Below are positions 1-10,391 of a DNA stretch of 64,000 nucleotides, one piece after another (positions within the stretch are counted from its first letter, which is position 1; each line of letters starts with the position of its first letter). The translations under genes and the position numbers were made by a program. Source of the stretch: Isochrysis galbana (Eukaryota > Haptophyta > Isochrysidales > Isochrysidaceae); NCBI GenBank assembly GCA_018136815.1, contig CM030938.1, positions 1,524,202 to 1,588,201 of the forward strand, in the 5' to 3' direction. The notes under the pieces are model-generated. The model worked only from the letters and a program-made list of their open reading frames with translations, was not told the origin of the DNA and did no database searches.

Positions 1-1
1 T

Positions 2-854
2 GTATCGCGCGGTGCATCTTTGGGCTCACAGTTTGGCGTTGCATGGGCAACCGAAGAGTCTGCGGCCGAGCAAGGCGGGAGCATGAATGGGTTTGGTGGA
101 GCCGTCGAAAACTTGGCAAAGGAGGACGAGGACGATGAGGATGACGAAGAGGATGTGCTTGGGCTCCGTGGCTCAGTTGTGTGGTTGGCGGGCATCACGC
201 TGGTCATCTCGCTCCTTTCTCACTACATCGTCGATACAATTGAGGGCGCCTCGGAGGCGCTCAAGATTCCTGTGCGTTGGCTGTCATCGTATGTCGTGCG
301 ATGCGCGTGAGCAAGCCTGTTCGATCGTCACAGCTTACCTGACACCAGCTTCCACTACCTTTGAACGCCTCTCACCGAGTTATCACGCTCTGTTGGTCAT
401 TCTGTCGGCCAACTTGCCTCATGGCATTTCCTCTTTTGCAACGCAGGTAGCATTCGTTTCGACGATCTTGCTCCCGATTGTAGGCAACGCTGCGGAACAC
501 GCCGCAGCGGTTTTATTCGCAATGAAGAACAAGACTGACCTCGCTATCGGCGTCGCTATTGGCTCGTCTACCCAAATCACGCTGCTCGCCATCCCGTTCT
601 GCGTCGTGTGCGCATGGGTGGTCGGAGCTCCGCTATCGCTCGACTTTGCACCTTTTGAAACTGGAGTCTTCGTCTTTTCGATTCTGGGCGCCTCTGCGGT
701 GGTCTCTGACGGCAGGTCGCATTGGCTCAAGGGAGTTGTGCTGGTGGCAGCGTATGCGGTTTTGGCTGCAGCCTTCTGGTTTCACGTGGACCCGCCCAAC
801 ATCTCGGGCATCACTAGGCGACATCATTCAAGCGGACGCAGGTCAGGATCGTAG
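2..854 (+). CDS. CAX: CAX-type Ca2+/H+ antiporter, 3' part
   Basis: This is the C-terminal half of a vacuolar-type cation/proton exchanger; the 5' part lies before the window. The first visible exon (2-271) carries the acidic linker (EDEDDEDDEED) that separates the two halves of CAX proteins, then a membrane segment ending ALKIP. A phase-0 intron runs 272-446 (donor GTGCGT, acceptor ACGCAG). The second exon (447-854) reads VAFVSTILLPIVGNAAEHAA and then the polar helix GVAIGSSTQ, which together form the second ion-binding repeat of the family. Further hydrophobic segments follow and a stop at 852-854. The two exons are in different frames and only the intron joins them without loss of family sequence. 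Expected to move Ca2+ out of the cytosol in exchange for H+. Confidence 0.9.
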
Positions 855-2955
855 CGCACGGAGGCAGCCACTCTCCCTATTGGTTGAGGTGTGATTCAAG
901 TCCAATCTTACTCCATCGTATCGCATCATGGGAAGGCCTAGGACCGCATGTGACACTTTTTAACGTAAAAAAATCTGAAGATTATGCGCTAATCACACAC
1001 ACACACTTAAAAAAAAGATCCGACGATTCAGGGCTACACACCTATCGCCTATCTCTAGTCAGGTATACTCTACCTCTACCCTCGCCCGTCATCGCCCTTC
1101 GCTCCCGTCACCCCGCATCTTCGCCTTCGCCCCCCCTCCTTTCTTTTTGTTTGGTGCCGGGGGTGCGGCCCTGGTACACTACCACGGGCCCGGCTCCGGA
1201 TGCGTGTTTCGGGCAGGCCTTTTGATATGTGCCATCAGTATGTTTTTCGACCGCTGGTGCTTCTCGTGCTCGTGGCTTTGTGTGTTTCCTTGTGCGCCTT
1301 AGCCTTAGGGCTCTCCAATGTCTTCGAGTCGCCTCGCGGGTGCGCATGATCGAGTTTAGTTGTCTATTTCCGTGCAGGCTCCCGGCCTCGTTTTGACTTG
1401 TAGTTCGATTCCTAGCAGCCTTACGGCCAGGGAGCCAGGGATAGAATTCAATTTTTAACAAATTTTTATGGGTCGCGGCGCGGCAACACAAAGGACCGCC
1501 TGATCATCGGCCACGACGGCGAGGTAGTGCTGCTTTGCACCATGAGCCATGAGTCAGGACACCCGCCAACACCGGGTTTGGGCCATCACTCACCTGCTCC
1601 GCAGGGTCGCGGAGCACCTCAAACTCGGGAGCGTCGAAGGAGGCGACCTAGCAAGCCGCGCCAGCGAATCCGCCCAGTCCTTGTCTATGTAGAAGACTCG
1701 AGGCTGGTCCTTGTGCGGGACGGCTCGCTGGTGCGGATCGAGACGCCACCGATCGATCATCGCTGCGTTGATGCACCCCACACCCCATGTAAAAGGAAGT
1801 GCAGGCGATCATCTGCAGGATGGGTAATAAACAATAACAACAAACAAGCAAGTAAGGGGCGACCTACCTAGGGGCTGAGGGACTATGGGTGGGTGTGGGT
1901 GTGGGGTGTGGGTGTGGGTGTGGACTGTGGGCTGTGTGGGGGGAAACCCGAGAAAAACGAGGGGGGACTTCCCCCGCGGCATCGAGGCAGCGGTTCTCAG
2001 GGAATACCGAAAGGGGGGGGGGGGGGGGGGGGGGAGGCGGAGAGGGCCGCTGGGGCGGGCCTTCGGCCGAAACGAACCACGAACAATCGGGGGATCCCGG
2101 GCTTAGGCGAGAGGCGGGGAAACTAGCGGCCCTCGCTCGGCTCTCGGGCGCGGGGACGGACTCCCCCTATCCGCAACTCCCCCTTATACAAGTAGGTTGA
2201 GGTACTCACGCTCAGATGTTTATATGCACACTCTCAACTCTGCGACACTCCCTCCTCGCTCCGACCAACCACCAACCAACCAATACCAACGACCACCTCT
2301 ACAACAACGCAATGAGCAATGACTCCCAAGTCACTCTCCGCTCCACAAAAACAAGATAATTGCTGGCCTTCATGTCTCCCCAACACGGTCATGACCAATC
2401 AGCAATGGTCATCAGTGGCACGACGAAACATCTCGTGCGTCGTGACTACAACATGCAGCACACAGACATCGCAGAACAAACAAGGCTCCGCCCAGGGTAG
2501 CCAACCGGATGGCCATGTGCATCAGGCTGCTCGGGTCGACTTGGCAGAGCATATTTCAGTCGGCTGATGCCCGCCCGCCGCCGAGCCCCTCTCTCATCCA
2601 CCAACACGACCCCACCTCCAACTTGCGCACACGTTTGCGATTTGGAGGTGTGGCCAGAGTATGCATGATGCCGCGCAGTAGCTTGTACACAATAAGTGCA
2701 CTCTTGCCGAGTAGGCAGCATCATGGTTGACCTCGCCGCGGGCCCACCAAGGCCGGCCAGACGAGCCCCGCATGCCTGGTGCCGAAGCCGGAGCTGTGCA
2801 GCCCAATTGCTACTTCTCGTAGCGCGGGCATGTCACCCGCCCAATGCCATTGTTGTGGCAGGCAGAGGGCGTGGATATCACCACCGCCTCAAGTCACGCG
2901 AAAACGGCGGTTGCACGCACTACTGTGCGCCCGTCAACACTACTCGTCGGCTAGC
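855..2955. other. Intergenic, low-complexity; no gene seen
   Basis: No supported gene. The stretch holds short CA and poly-A runs (980-1016), a GT-rich block (1884-1940), a poly-G run (2015-2034) and a CAACC-rich block near 2260-2310. The open frames here lack any recognisable domain and look compositional. Confidence 0.5.
964..1046. repeat. Dispersed A-tract/CTGAAGATTCAGGGCTAC repeat, two adjacent copies
   Basis: An A-run followed by TCTGAAGATTATGCGCTA (from about 967) and again an A-run followed by GACGATTCAGGGCTACACACCT (split over 1009-1042). The same signature recurs at 16575-16610, 59101-59140 and 62766-62805, in either orientation. Confidence 0.55.
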
Positions 2956-3913
2956 TCAGTTGCCGGCCGACTGCAGTAGAATGGACTGCAGGTAGCTGGG
3001 CGCACTGCGCTGCGCGAGCGGCGGCGGCGGCGGCGGCGCAGCGGGCGGCGAGGGCAGCGTAGTACCTGGCTCAGAAAGCTTGTGGCGCAGCTCGAGCGGC
3101 GCAGAGGGCAGGGGTGAGGGTAGCTCGGAAAAGCGAGATAAACGCGCTGCCGTCTCGGGCGACGCGCCGGCTGAAAGCGAGGACGTGGCAACGAGGCGGA
3201 CAAGGATCTCCACGCCCTCGGCTGAGCGCTTAGACGCGGTCTCCACCGAAGCGAGGCGCGCCTCGACGGCAGCAACCGACTCGCCCACTCCTCGCAGCTC
3301 ACTCTTGACCTCAGCGATATCGGAGCACGCGACCTCGACGGCAAGCGCAGTGGAGTCTACCTTTTCACGCACACCAATTAGCTGCGCGCATAGCTCCTCG
3401 CGTAGGCAGCCCACCATCGCCTCGACCGATGCCTTCACGTTTGCAAGCCCGAGCCGCAAGTCGTTGAGAGAGACCCACCCCAGTCTCTCCCATCCGTAGC
3501 GGTAGACGAGGAAGCCTCCGCCCGCGAGGAGTGGCGCGATGAAGAGAAGTGACTTCAAAGACGATTGTGCGTTCATGCGCATCGCGCGCTCGAGCGAGAG
3601 AACCGCCGANNNNNNNNNNNNNNNNNNNNNNNNNNNNNNNNNNNNNNNNNNNNNNNNNNNNNNNNNNNNNNNNNNNNNNNNNNNNNNNNNNNNNNNNNNN
3701 NNNNNNNNNTTGGACTGCTGCGACGGACGCGGTGAGTGCGGCGGTGTCGGCAGATGTGGAAGAAGCGGAATGAGGGGCCAGGGCGGCGCGGAGACGGGAC
3801 GAGAGGTCGGGGACGATGTTTTGGAGCCATGAGGAACCACTCAGAGTGGCGCCCGCGCCTGTTCCGACGAGCAGGCCGGGGAAGAGCCCGACGAGCCTTG
3901 TGCGGGAGGCCAT
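2956..3913 (-). CDS. DUF1664-like membrane and coiled-coil protein, split by assembly gap
   Basis: The N-terminal piece starts at ATG 3913 (MASRTRLVGLFPGLLVGTG) and runs into the 100-N gap. The C-terminal piece reads out of the gap in another frame and stops at 2956. The C-terminal piece has a hydrophobic segment (SLLFIAPLLAGGGFLVYRYG), then WERLGWVSLNDLRLG and a long heptad-like helix with paired Val/Leu positions, and ends in a Pro-rich tail. The order membrane segment, W-x-SLNDL, long coiled coil is that of the plant and algal DUF1664 family, whose biochemical role is not established. The frame change is not evidence of damage because the true gap length is unknown and may include an intron. 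A GA/CT tract lies just upstream (3940-4100). Confidence 0.6.
3610..3709. other. Assembly gap (100 N)
   Basis: Exactly 100 N, a conventional placeholder for a gap of unknown length. It falls within the DUF1664-like gene. Confidence 0.98.
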
Positions 3914-3929
3914 TGAGGGGGTGGGGGTG

Positions 3930-4332
3930 GGGAGGACAACGGGGGACTCTCTCCCTCTCTCTCCCTCTCTCTCTCTCATTTACTCTCTCTCTCTCTCTCT
4001 CTCACCCTCTCTTTCACTGTCTACACAAAGGAGTGGGAACGAGATAAACAGAGAGTGGAGAGGGCGAGGAGAGAGGGTACTCCTATGTGGAGGAAGGGAA
4101 GAAGTAGTAGTAGGGTACGGGATAGTGGGGGGCTCGATAGGTAGAAGAGTTGTGGAGAGAGGGGGGCCGGCTTCGCCTTGATCAAACTCGACTACCCTAC
4201 TCTAGGGAAGAGAGAAGAAGAGAGAGTGGGAAGGGGAGGGAAGGGGAGGAAGGGGGGGGAGAGAGAGCGGGGGGAGGGAGGGAAGGGGGGGGGGGGGGGG
4301 GGGGGGGGGGGGGAGGGGGGCGGGGCAGGGAA

Positions 4333-4372
<40 letters not shown>

Positions 4373-4440
4373 CGCCCCCCCCCCCGCGCCCCCCCCCCCC
4401 GCCTCGAGCGCCCGTTTCCTTTCCCCTCTCTCCCTCCCCC
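3930..4440. repeat. CT/GA tract followed by long G-run and C-run
   Basis: (CT)n at about 3950-4010, then GA-rich DNA, a G-run at about 4286-4312 and a C-run at about 4339-4371. G-run and C-run are complementary and could fold back. Sequence length here should be treated as unreliable. No gene is supported up to 4500. Confidence 0.7.
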
Positions 4441-4505
4441 TAGCGGTCGAACACTATTTTAACTTCTAAGGGTGTAACACGAAAAAGTCAGGATTGAGGA
4501 AATAC
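4441..4505 (-). repeat. Dispersed repeat ending GTGTTYGACCGC
   Basis: Read on the minus strand, this matches 23747-23806: CCTCAATC, TGACTT, then CACCCTTAGAAGTTAAAA and GTGTTCGACCGC in the same order and spacing. Related ends occur at 9099-9176 and 58127-58208. Confidence 0.55.
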
Positions 4506-4835
4506 AGTAGAAGCGGTTAGCCGCTTCGTGCGCGTGCCCGCTTCGTGGGCGTGCCCCTGTTCCCCCCCAGGCAATCATGGCCCCCAGGAAGCCCGCCAGC
4601 AAGCCCAAGCCGCCGAGGGGCCACTACACAGTCCATGCCCGCGATACGCGCGCAGAACAGCGGGCGCGCGTCGTCGAAGACGTGCGCAGAGCAGCCGCGC
4701 ACTGCCGCTCGCACAGCGTTGGCGTCAAGGCCGCGCTTGCAACAGGCCCGGAGGCAACGCGCGGCAAAGTGGCGTGGGAGCTGAAGAGGGGCACCTCTGA
4801 TGATGACTCCCCACGGGATGCCAACCAACAGCTTC

Positions 4836-7124
4836 TCACAAACGCTGAGAGGCCCAAGTTGGCATCTTGGGTTCTGGCTCGCGCTGACGACGATTGTCAG
4901 CGCCAGTCGCCTTGCGGTTCGAGTTGTTGTTTTGCGATTTTAATGCCTCGGCCACCGCTGCTTGGACGGCGGCGACCATCGAAGCCGTAGTGTCCGCGGG
5001 GTTAGAGGCAGCCTTAGCAACCTTGGCGGTCTTGGTGGACTTGGAAGTAGTCGCCGGCGGCGTCACGGCGGCGACCGCGACCGACGTCTGTTGTTGGCTA
5101 GCACGGGCTTGTTCGTACGGGCTCAGGTAGCGCTGGCAGAGGTTGACGCACGAAAGGGCCGAGCGAGGGAGCTCGTGGTTCTCGACGCGGAAGCGAGTCT
5201 TTGCAAGACACTCGCCAAACTTGGTCGCGTTATCCACGCCGCGAGCCGCGTCGACCTTGTCGTTCCGAATGATGGACTTGAATCGTTGATTGATATCGTG
5301 CGACATGTTTGGGTGGACCCAGACCGTCGTGGCATCCACCTTCGCGTCACCCATCTTGCGGACGTACGCGCGCACCAAATTCTTGGATAACTCTAAGAGA
5401 TCGGAGCCGGCTTCACGGGCTACGAGCCTGTCCCACTCCATGGAGGCGGAGTCTTTGGCGAAGCCGGGCACGTTGGCCGCGAAGGTGGCGTCGCACTTGC
5501 GGAGAAGCACGTCGCAGGCCAGCGCGGGGTTGAGAGAGAGGACCGGGTCTTCGGCGAGATCGAGGAGGAAGGCGTAGATCCTTTGGTTGCCGGTGGTGCA
5601 CAAGTTGGCGGCCGCTAGCAAGGATGTAAAGATTTCACGGTGGTCGCAGCCGAGCGAGAGGGCGCGCTCGAGCGGCTTGATGAAGGACAGACGAAAATCA
5701 TTCCAGGAGGTGGCCGCTGTCTGGACGTTGTCCGAGGCCAGGCCCTTCGGGAACTTGATCTCGGAAAGCTCTTTGCCCATTCGGACTTGGTGATGGAGGG
5801 TGCGGTCGAGGAAGAAGCGGCTCCGAGCCCACTTGGTCACGTGCTCCTTCTCGAAAAACACGCGGTAGTGCCAAACATTGCCGGCTCGAGAGAGGCCGCC
5901 GTTGAGAATGGCGTGGATGAGCTCGAAATCGTCGGACTTCCTGTAGAGAGAGGCTACCTCGTAGGCGGCATCCTCAAACAGTTGGCCCCACGAGGCTAGG
6001 ATGACCTCTCGCTCAGAAGCATCACCGGCGAGGCTTGGATCGACGGGATGGCGCCGAGCCGCCGGAATTGGAAGCGAGCGGAGGCCCGCGACGGTGGGTG
6101 GAGGTTGGGGATCAGAAACAGGCTCGGCGGACGTGACAGGAACGGGCGTATTGAATACGGGATCGGAATTCGAATTCGGCGGAACGGAGAACGGCGCGGC
6201 GGGCAAAGGTTGAGAAGGGGACTCAACCGAGGCCGGAGGGGCACCAATGGAGTTGTCTCCTTCTTCCACAAGCGGTGGCGAAGTTTCGACTCGAGGAGAA
6301 GTCGTAGTGCCCGCTTGGCCTTGTAGAATGCTGAGTATCGCGTTGAAGGTAGACCCCACCTCCCGCTGAAATTCTTCGTGGCGTTGGGCGGCTTGGAGGG
6401 TAGAGGTAGAGGACTCAAGGCGGTCGACAGCGCCGCGGAGAGCCTCAATCTGGACTTGTTGGTCCATGATTTGGGCGGCGCCGACGGTGGCGGTCGGAGG
6501 TGGAACGAAGTTACGCTTGGGGTACGAGTACGTCGACGGGGGTGGAACAAACTCTTCATTTGGTGGGGGCTCGAAAGGAGGGAGGGACCGGACGGAACCC
6601 ACATCATCTTCAGCACCAACCACAGAGGGATTGAGAGAGGAAGGAACACTTGGCAAAGGATCAGCAAAAGAAAGGAGAGGAAAGGCCGCCGGTGGAGCAA
6701 CGGACGAGGCGAGAGGACCCATTCCAGCTCCAGTTGACGGGGTGTGAGTAGAGGCCCGAGGAGGCGGCGGAACTTCGACCGTCGGCGCGGAGAGGCGAGA
6801 GGAGGGGAGAACTGGCTCGGAAAGACTCTCTTTTGAAGAAGGGAGGGGTCCCACAAGGCTCTCTTCCCCGGGAGACTTCGACCCGTACGATTCGAGAACC
6901 GAAGAAGAAGAGACGGGCTCATGACGCGGGGACAATGAAGATTTCTCGAGGGGAGAACTCGACATGGCGACCGGAGCCGAAGGCGCGAGCGAAGATTTTG
7001 TGCTTGTCAGAGCAAGGCTTATCTCACTCTTGGAGATTGCCTGCGAGGGCGCGCCGGCAGCTAGCGCGGAATGCGGTTCTTGTGGGGAGCTCATGGAGCT
7101 TTCCTCGGGGGTGACTACGGGCAT
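4836..7124 (-). CDS. Gag-like or orphan protein, 762 residues
   Basis: A long uninterrupted frame. The ATG at 7124 (MPVVTPEESS) is chosen because the longer frame to 7163 begins with GTG. About 200 N-terminal residues are Pro/Ser-rich. A short coiled coil follows (IMDQQVQIEALRGAVDRLES), then about 280 mostly helical residues starting near ASEREVILASWGQLFEDAAY, and a Lys/Ala-rich basic tail. No protease, polymerase or zinc knuckle is visible and no pol frame follows on the minus strand. The order Pro-rich, coiled coil, helical core, basic tail resembles retroelement Gag proteins, but I cannot assign a family. A host nuclear or scaffold protein is the alternative. Confidence 0.5.
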   Translation of the reverse strand: MPVVTPEESSMSSPQEPHSALAAGAPSQAISKSEISLALTSTKSSLAPSAPVAMSSSPLEKSSLSPRHEPVSSSSVLESYGSKSPGEESLVGPLPSSKESLSEPVLPSSRLSAPTVEVPPPPRASTHTPSTGAGMGPLASSVAPPAAFPLLSFADPLPSVPSSLNPSVVGAEDDVGSVRSLPPFEPPPNEEFVPPPSTYSYPKRNFVPPPTATVGAAQIMDQQVQIEALRGAVDRLESSTSTLQAAQRHEEFQREVGSTFNAILSILQGQAGTTTSPRVETSPPLVEEGDNSIGAPPASVESPSQPLPAAPFSVPPNSNSDPVFNTPVPVTSAEPVSDPQPPPTVAGLRSLPIPAARRHPVDPSLAGDASEREVILASWGQLFEDAAYEVASLYRKSDDFELIHAILNGGLSRAGNVWHYRVFFEKEHVTKWARSRFFLDRTLHHQVRMGKELSEIKFPKGLASDNVQTAATSWNDFRLSFIKPLERALSLGCDHREIFTSLLAAANLCTTGNQRIYAFLLDLAEDPVLSLNPALACDVLLRKCDATFAANVPGFAKDSASMEWDRLVAREAGSDLLELSKNLVRAYVRKMGDAKVDATTVWVHPNMSHDINQRFKSIIRNDKVDAARGVDNATKFGECLAKTRFRVENHELPRSALSCVNLCQRYLSPYEQARASQQQTSVAVAAVTPPATTSKSTKTAKVAKAASNPADTTASMVAAVQAAVAEALKSQNNNSNRKATGADNRRQREPEPKMPTWASQRL

Positions 7125-7315
7125 GGTGATCGACGCACGACGCACGACGCACGCACGGAGCACGGAGGGCGCGGAAGTGTGGAAGGAGGCTTGTGGGCAA
7201 GGATGTTGTAACAGTGCTAATATCAGCTTACACTGTCAGTAACAGCGCCAAAATGCCAAACCACTGATATCAGTTGTCAGTTCGGGGACTTTTATTAAAT
7301 GGTATGTATTACTAG

Positions 7316-7324
7316 TATAAAAGG
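7316..7324 (+). promoter_or_regulatory. TATA box (TATAAAAGG)
   Basis: A textbook TATA motif in a short AT-rich island. It lies about 140 bp before the ATG at 7459 and points on the plus strand, away from the Gag-like gene. A 12-bp palindrome ACTGATATCAGT lies upstream at 7263-7274. Confidence 0.45.
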
Positions 7325-7458
7325 GGTTCTACTATTATAAGTCTTAGCGCGCTCGAAAAGTCAGTGGCGAGTCGCGAGGGCCCTGCCGCGCCGCTCTCCC
7401 CTCCCTCCCCTCTCCCCTCCCCCTCCCTCCCCTACTCGCCACTCGTCCGTCATCCGCC

Positions 7459-7591
7459 ATGCTGATGCCACGCGCGCTTTCCTCCGACGATGAGGAGACG
7501 GGTGATGGCCTCAGCACGCTTGGCAGCCGTGTCTGGGGCCGGCAGCCCATCGCGAAGCTCGAGGGCACACGGGCTGCAGGTCACCAACAGG
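7459..7591 (+). pseudogene. Start of an ORF cut by a LINE fragment
   Basis: ATG at 7459 opens MLMPRALSSDDEETGDGLST and runs in frame until LINE-derived sequence begins near 7592. The reading frame then passes into antisense LINE sequence and stops at 7704, so the C-terminus is not native. The TATA box at 7316 suggests a once-functional promoter. An alternative is that the LINE fragment sits in an intron (a CAG/GTTCGT donor-like site is at 7591-7592). No domain is recognisable. Confidence 0.3.
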
Positions 7592-8222
7592 TTCGTGAAA
7601 CATGTCCATCAGTCGCGGGGCCACTAGCTTTTCGAAGCTTTGGTAGAACTCCATGGGTATGCCGTCCGGTCCCGTGGATTTACCTTTCGCCATTTGTCGT
7701 ATAGCCCTTATGATCTCCGAGTATCCGATAGGTTTGTCCAAAAAGGATCTATGACTCGTCGGTATCTGACGCTGCCTTAGCGCATGAAGGAGGGGCTCCG
7801 CGCCTTGAGAGATCTTTTCGCTGAAAAGCCATACGTAGTAGCTCCGCAACGAAGCCAAAATCGCGGAGCCCCGAGGGGTGCACAGGTGGTAGGAGTTGCC
7901 TCCATGGGGGTGGCAGCAGCGCTGCCACACCCCATGGGGAGTCCTTGAGTGGGTGGCTGAGCCACGGCACTGGTGGGCTGAGCCTGGCTCAGAGTCTGCT
8001 GGTCTGCAGGGAACAGGGCCTTGCCTGTTCCCTGCTTCTGTGGCTGCCTGGGAGGCGAGGGAGGCGGCGCCATCTCGACGTCGTGGTCGGGCGGTGCGGA
8101 GGCCTGCGAGCGCTTCGGCTCCGGCGGCTTGGGGCGGCCCCGTTGGGGCGTCGTGGCGGCGGGGGGCTGGGGAGTGGGAGCGGTCGGCGCGCGCTCCATC
8201 GCTAAAACTATAACAATAGTTT
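7592..8222 (-). mobile_element. LINE copy with internal deletion and no 3' end
   Basis: Read on the minus strand it starts with the shared LINE leader (AACTATTGTTATAGTTTTAG, then the ORF1 ATG at 8199) and the ORF1 N-terminus MERAPTAPTPQPPAATTPQR. After about 100 residues it jumps to the start of the reverse transcriptase region (ILASLRSYYVWLF to GKSTGPDGIPMEFYQSFEK) and ends there. Compared with the intact copy at 39621-45896 it lacks most of ORF1, the endonuclease, most of the RT and the 3' end. Confidence 0.85.
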
Positions 8223-9098
8223 GATAAAACACACAAATCAACACTCTGCACTCAAACATTCTCAGTAACAGGCCGGAAACATACGTTAAACGAACCCCCT
8301 CTGATGAGCAGAACCAGGGGCGCTCACCAGAAAAAGAGGAGAGAGAGAGAGAGAGAACGAGGACTCAAGGGGCAAAACACAATTCGGACTCTGGCTCGGA
8401 CTACAGAGTAAAATCCAGTGCCCTCGCGAGTCCTGCCTCGAGTCTCGCGGGGCGACGCCGAAGGACGCTGAAGGACGCGCTGCGGGACACCGCTGAAGGA
8501 CACCGCTCAAACGCGTGGACAATTACCGTAACGGTAAAAATAAAACTCAAATCTTCGAATTTCGAGACGAAAATCGGCGAACGAGGATCTGAGCCCAGGG
8601 AGAATCCGAATTTGCACGCCTTGAGTGACCAAGACGAACATAGAAGACGATATATAACGACGAAGGCACGTACCCATGCCAAAATATTCATGCCCGGAGG
8701 CCTGAATACAATAACAGGGTCGGGATGTCGGGATGGTCGGGGTGGGGCCTCTGGTAGCCAGGGTAGCCGCGTGCGCGCGCTGTGATGTGTGATGTGCTGG
8801 GTGGGCTGCGCGGGCAATGATGCCAGATGCCAGATGGTCAGGGGGTGGTCGGACTGTCGGCAGCCCGACACGGCGCTGCATCGGGCGGGAATCAAATGCC
8901 GAATGTAGCTTAGATATAAAGGCTTTATATAAAGGAACCGATCCCCGCGCGGGCGCGCGGGCGCGAACGCCAATTCTTTAAGGGTAGAGCGTGAGGGCGC
9001 GTGACGGAGGGGGGGAGAGGGGGGGCGGATCGCATCATTTCTTGGCGAAGATTTTCGTAGCGTCAGGCGTCAGGTAGCCCCCCCCGGAGGTTTTTTTC
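8223..9098. other. Intergenic; no gene seen
   Basis: No supported gene. It contains a short GA run (8338-8356), imperfect GAAGGACGC/GACACCGCT repeats (8455-8510) and an inverted repeat TTACCGT-A-ACGGTAA (8523-8537). Confidence 0.45.
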
Positions 9099-9176
9099 TT
9101 GGGCATCGCGCCACGGTCAAAACATGCAGCCCAACCCTTACTAATAGTTAAAAAGTCCCTGTTTGACCGCCCTAGA
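9099..9176 (+). repeat. Dispersed repeat, TTGGGCATCGCGCCACGG to GTTTGACCGCCCTA
   Basis: The same start (TTGGGCATCGCGCCACGGTC) and the same end (GTTTGAYCGCCCT) are found at 58127-58208 with a similar length between them. The end motif also occurs at 23785-23806 and, inverted, at 4441-4455. Confidence 0.65.
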
Positions 9177-9200
9177 AGCACCCTCCTGGCGCAGATGTCA

Positions 9201-9245
9201 GGGTAAGGGTTAGGTAGGGTTGGGGTTGAGGTTGAGGTTGGGGTC
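9201..9245 (+). repeat. Degenerate telomere-like G/T-rich repeats
   Basis: Several near-TTAGGG units in a row (GGGTAAGGGTTAGGTAGGGT, then GGGGTTGAGG twice). This could be an old interstitial telomeric array or a simple G/T repeat. Confidence 0.35.
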
Positions 9246-9439
9246 GGCTCAAACATGAGGGTCTTCGGCGGTCGCGTCGACCGACCCTCTCCGCAGGGCC
9301 GCGCGCGTGGCGAGAATATTCAGAAGAGGGGGTTTTGTTTTGGGCCCGGCACAGGCTGAGCCGTTCACACCGTCTTCCCTTCCATCCTTCCACACGCTCT
9401 CGGGACTGGTCCCCCCCAGAGGACTTTACAGCTTTACAG

Positions 9440-10225
9440 GCCGCTGCCGCCGGGGGGGCGAGAGGCGGCGCAGAGGGAGAAGGGAGAGAGGGGAGAGAGA
9501 GGGAAGGAGGAGATACTTTAGAGATGAGGGGGAGAGAAAGAAGAGACAGAGAGAGAGAGGGAGAGGCGAAAGGGGGGCGGGGCGGGGGGGGAGACCCCCC
9601 GAAATCTCCGTCGGCCCTTTCTCGGCCTCTCTGAGAGAGAGGGAAGTACCACCGATCGATCTCGTCGAGGGAGGAAGAAACGCGGCGCTCTTGCCTCGGT
9701 AGTAGTAAGAGAGAGAGAGAGAGAGAGAGGCAAGACTCGGGGTGAAGAGGGGGAGGGTAGATAGAACTTACGGGATGGAGAACGAATACTACGTAGACTA
9801 AGACGGGACCATCTCCGTTACAGCTGGTAGAACCATGCCGGTTTCTCTCTTCTCCTCTCTCCCTCTCTCCTCTCCTTCTGACTCTCTCCTGCGAATTCCC
9901 CTCCATCATCAGAAAAAGGCCTCAAAAGTTTAAGGTAAAGCATATCCGGTGCTCTCTGCCTCGTGTTCGCTCCTCCTCGCCCTCTTTCCCGCTCTTCTCT
10001 CGCGCTCCTTTCTTTCTCCCCGCTGTAGATAATATTTGTCCCTTCTCAATTCATCCACGAATATGGGTGCCCCCCTCCCTCTCCCTCTCTTTTCCTCTCT
10101 CTCTCTCTCTTCACCGCCCCCCTCCCTTCTTTCCCCCACCCCCAATCTCTCCCTTCCCCCCAACCCGAAACCTCTCCCCACCCTTCTCTTTCTCTCTCTC
10201 TTGTTTCTCTCTCTCGGTCTATCTC

Positions 10226-10319
<94 letters not shown>

Positions 10320-10391
10320 CCCCCCCCCCCCCCCCCCTCCCCCACCCCACCCCACCCCAATCCCACTCCACACATCCCGGACTCCCCCGCC
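9440..10391. repeat. GA/CT-rich tract with (CT)n and poly-C before the NCX gene
   Basis: GA-rich to about 9740, then CT-rich, with pure (CT)n at about 10231-10316 directly followed by a C-run (10317-10337) and CCCCAC repeats up to the NCX start codon. The open frames here encode only Leu/Ser or Arg/Glu repeats and are not genes. Confidence 0.75.

Noticed and set aside
272-446. Frameshift in the CAX gene
   Set aside because: A canonical GT-AG intron joins the two conserved parts exactly, so no frameshift is needed.
4577-4990. Plus-strand ORF starting MAPRKPASKPKPPRGHY, faintly like an HTH transposase N-terminus
   Set aside because: Its last 50 codons are antisense to the end of the Gag-like gene and include part of the HTH-like match; no downstream transposase domain follows.
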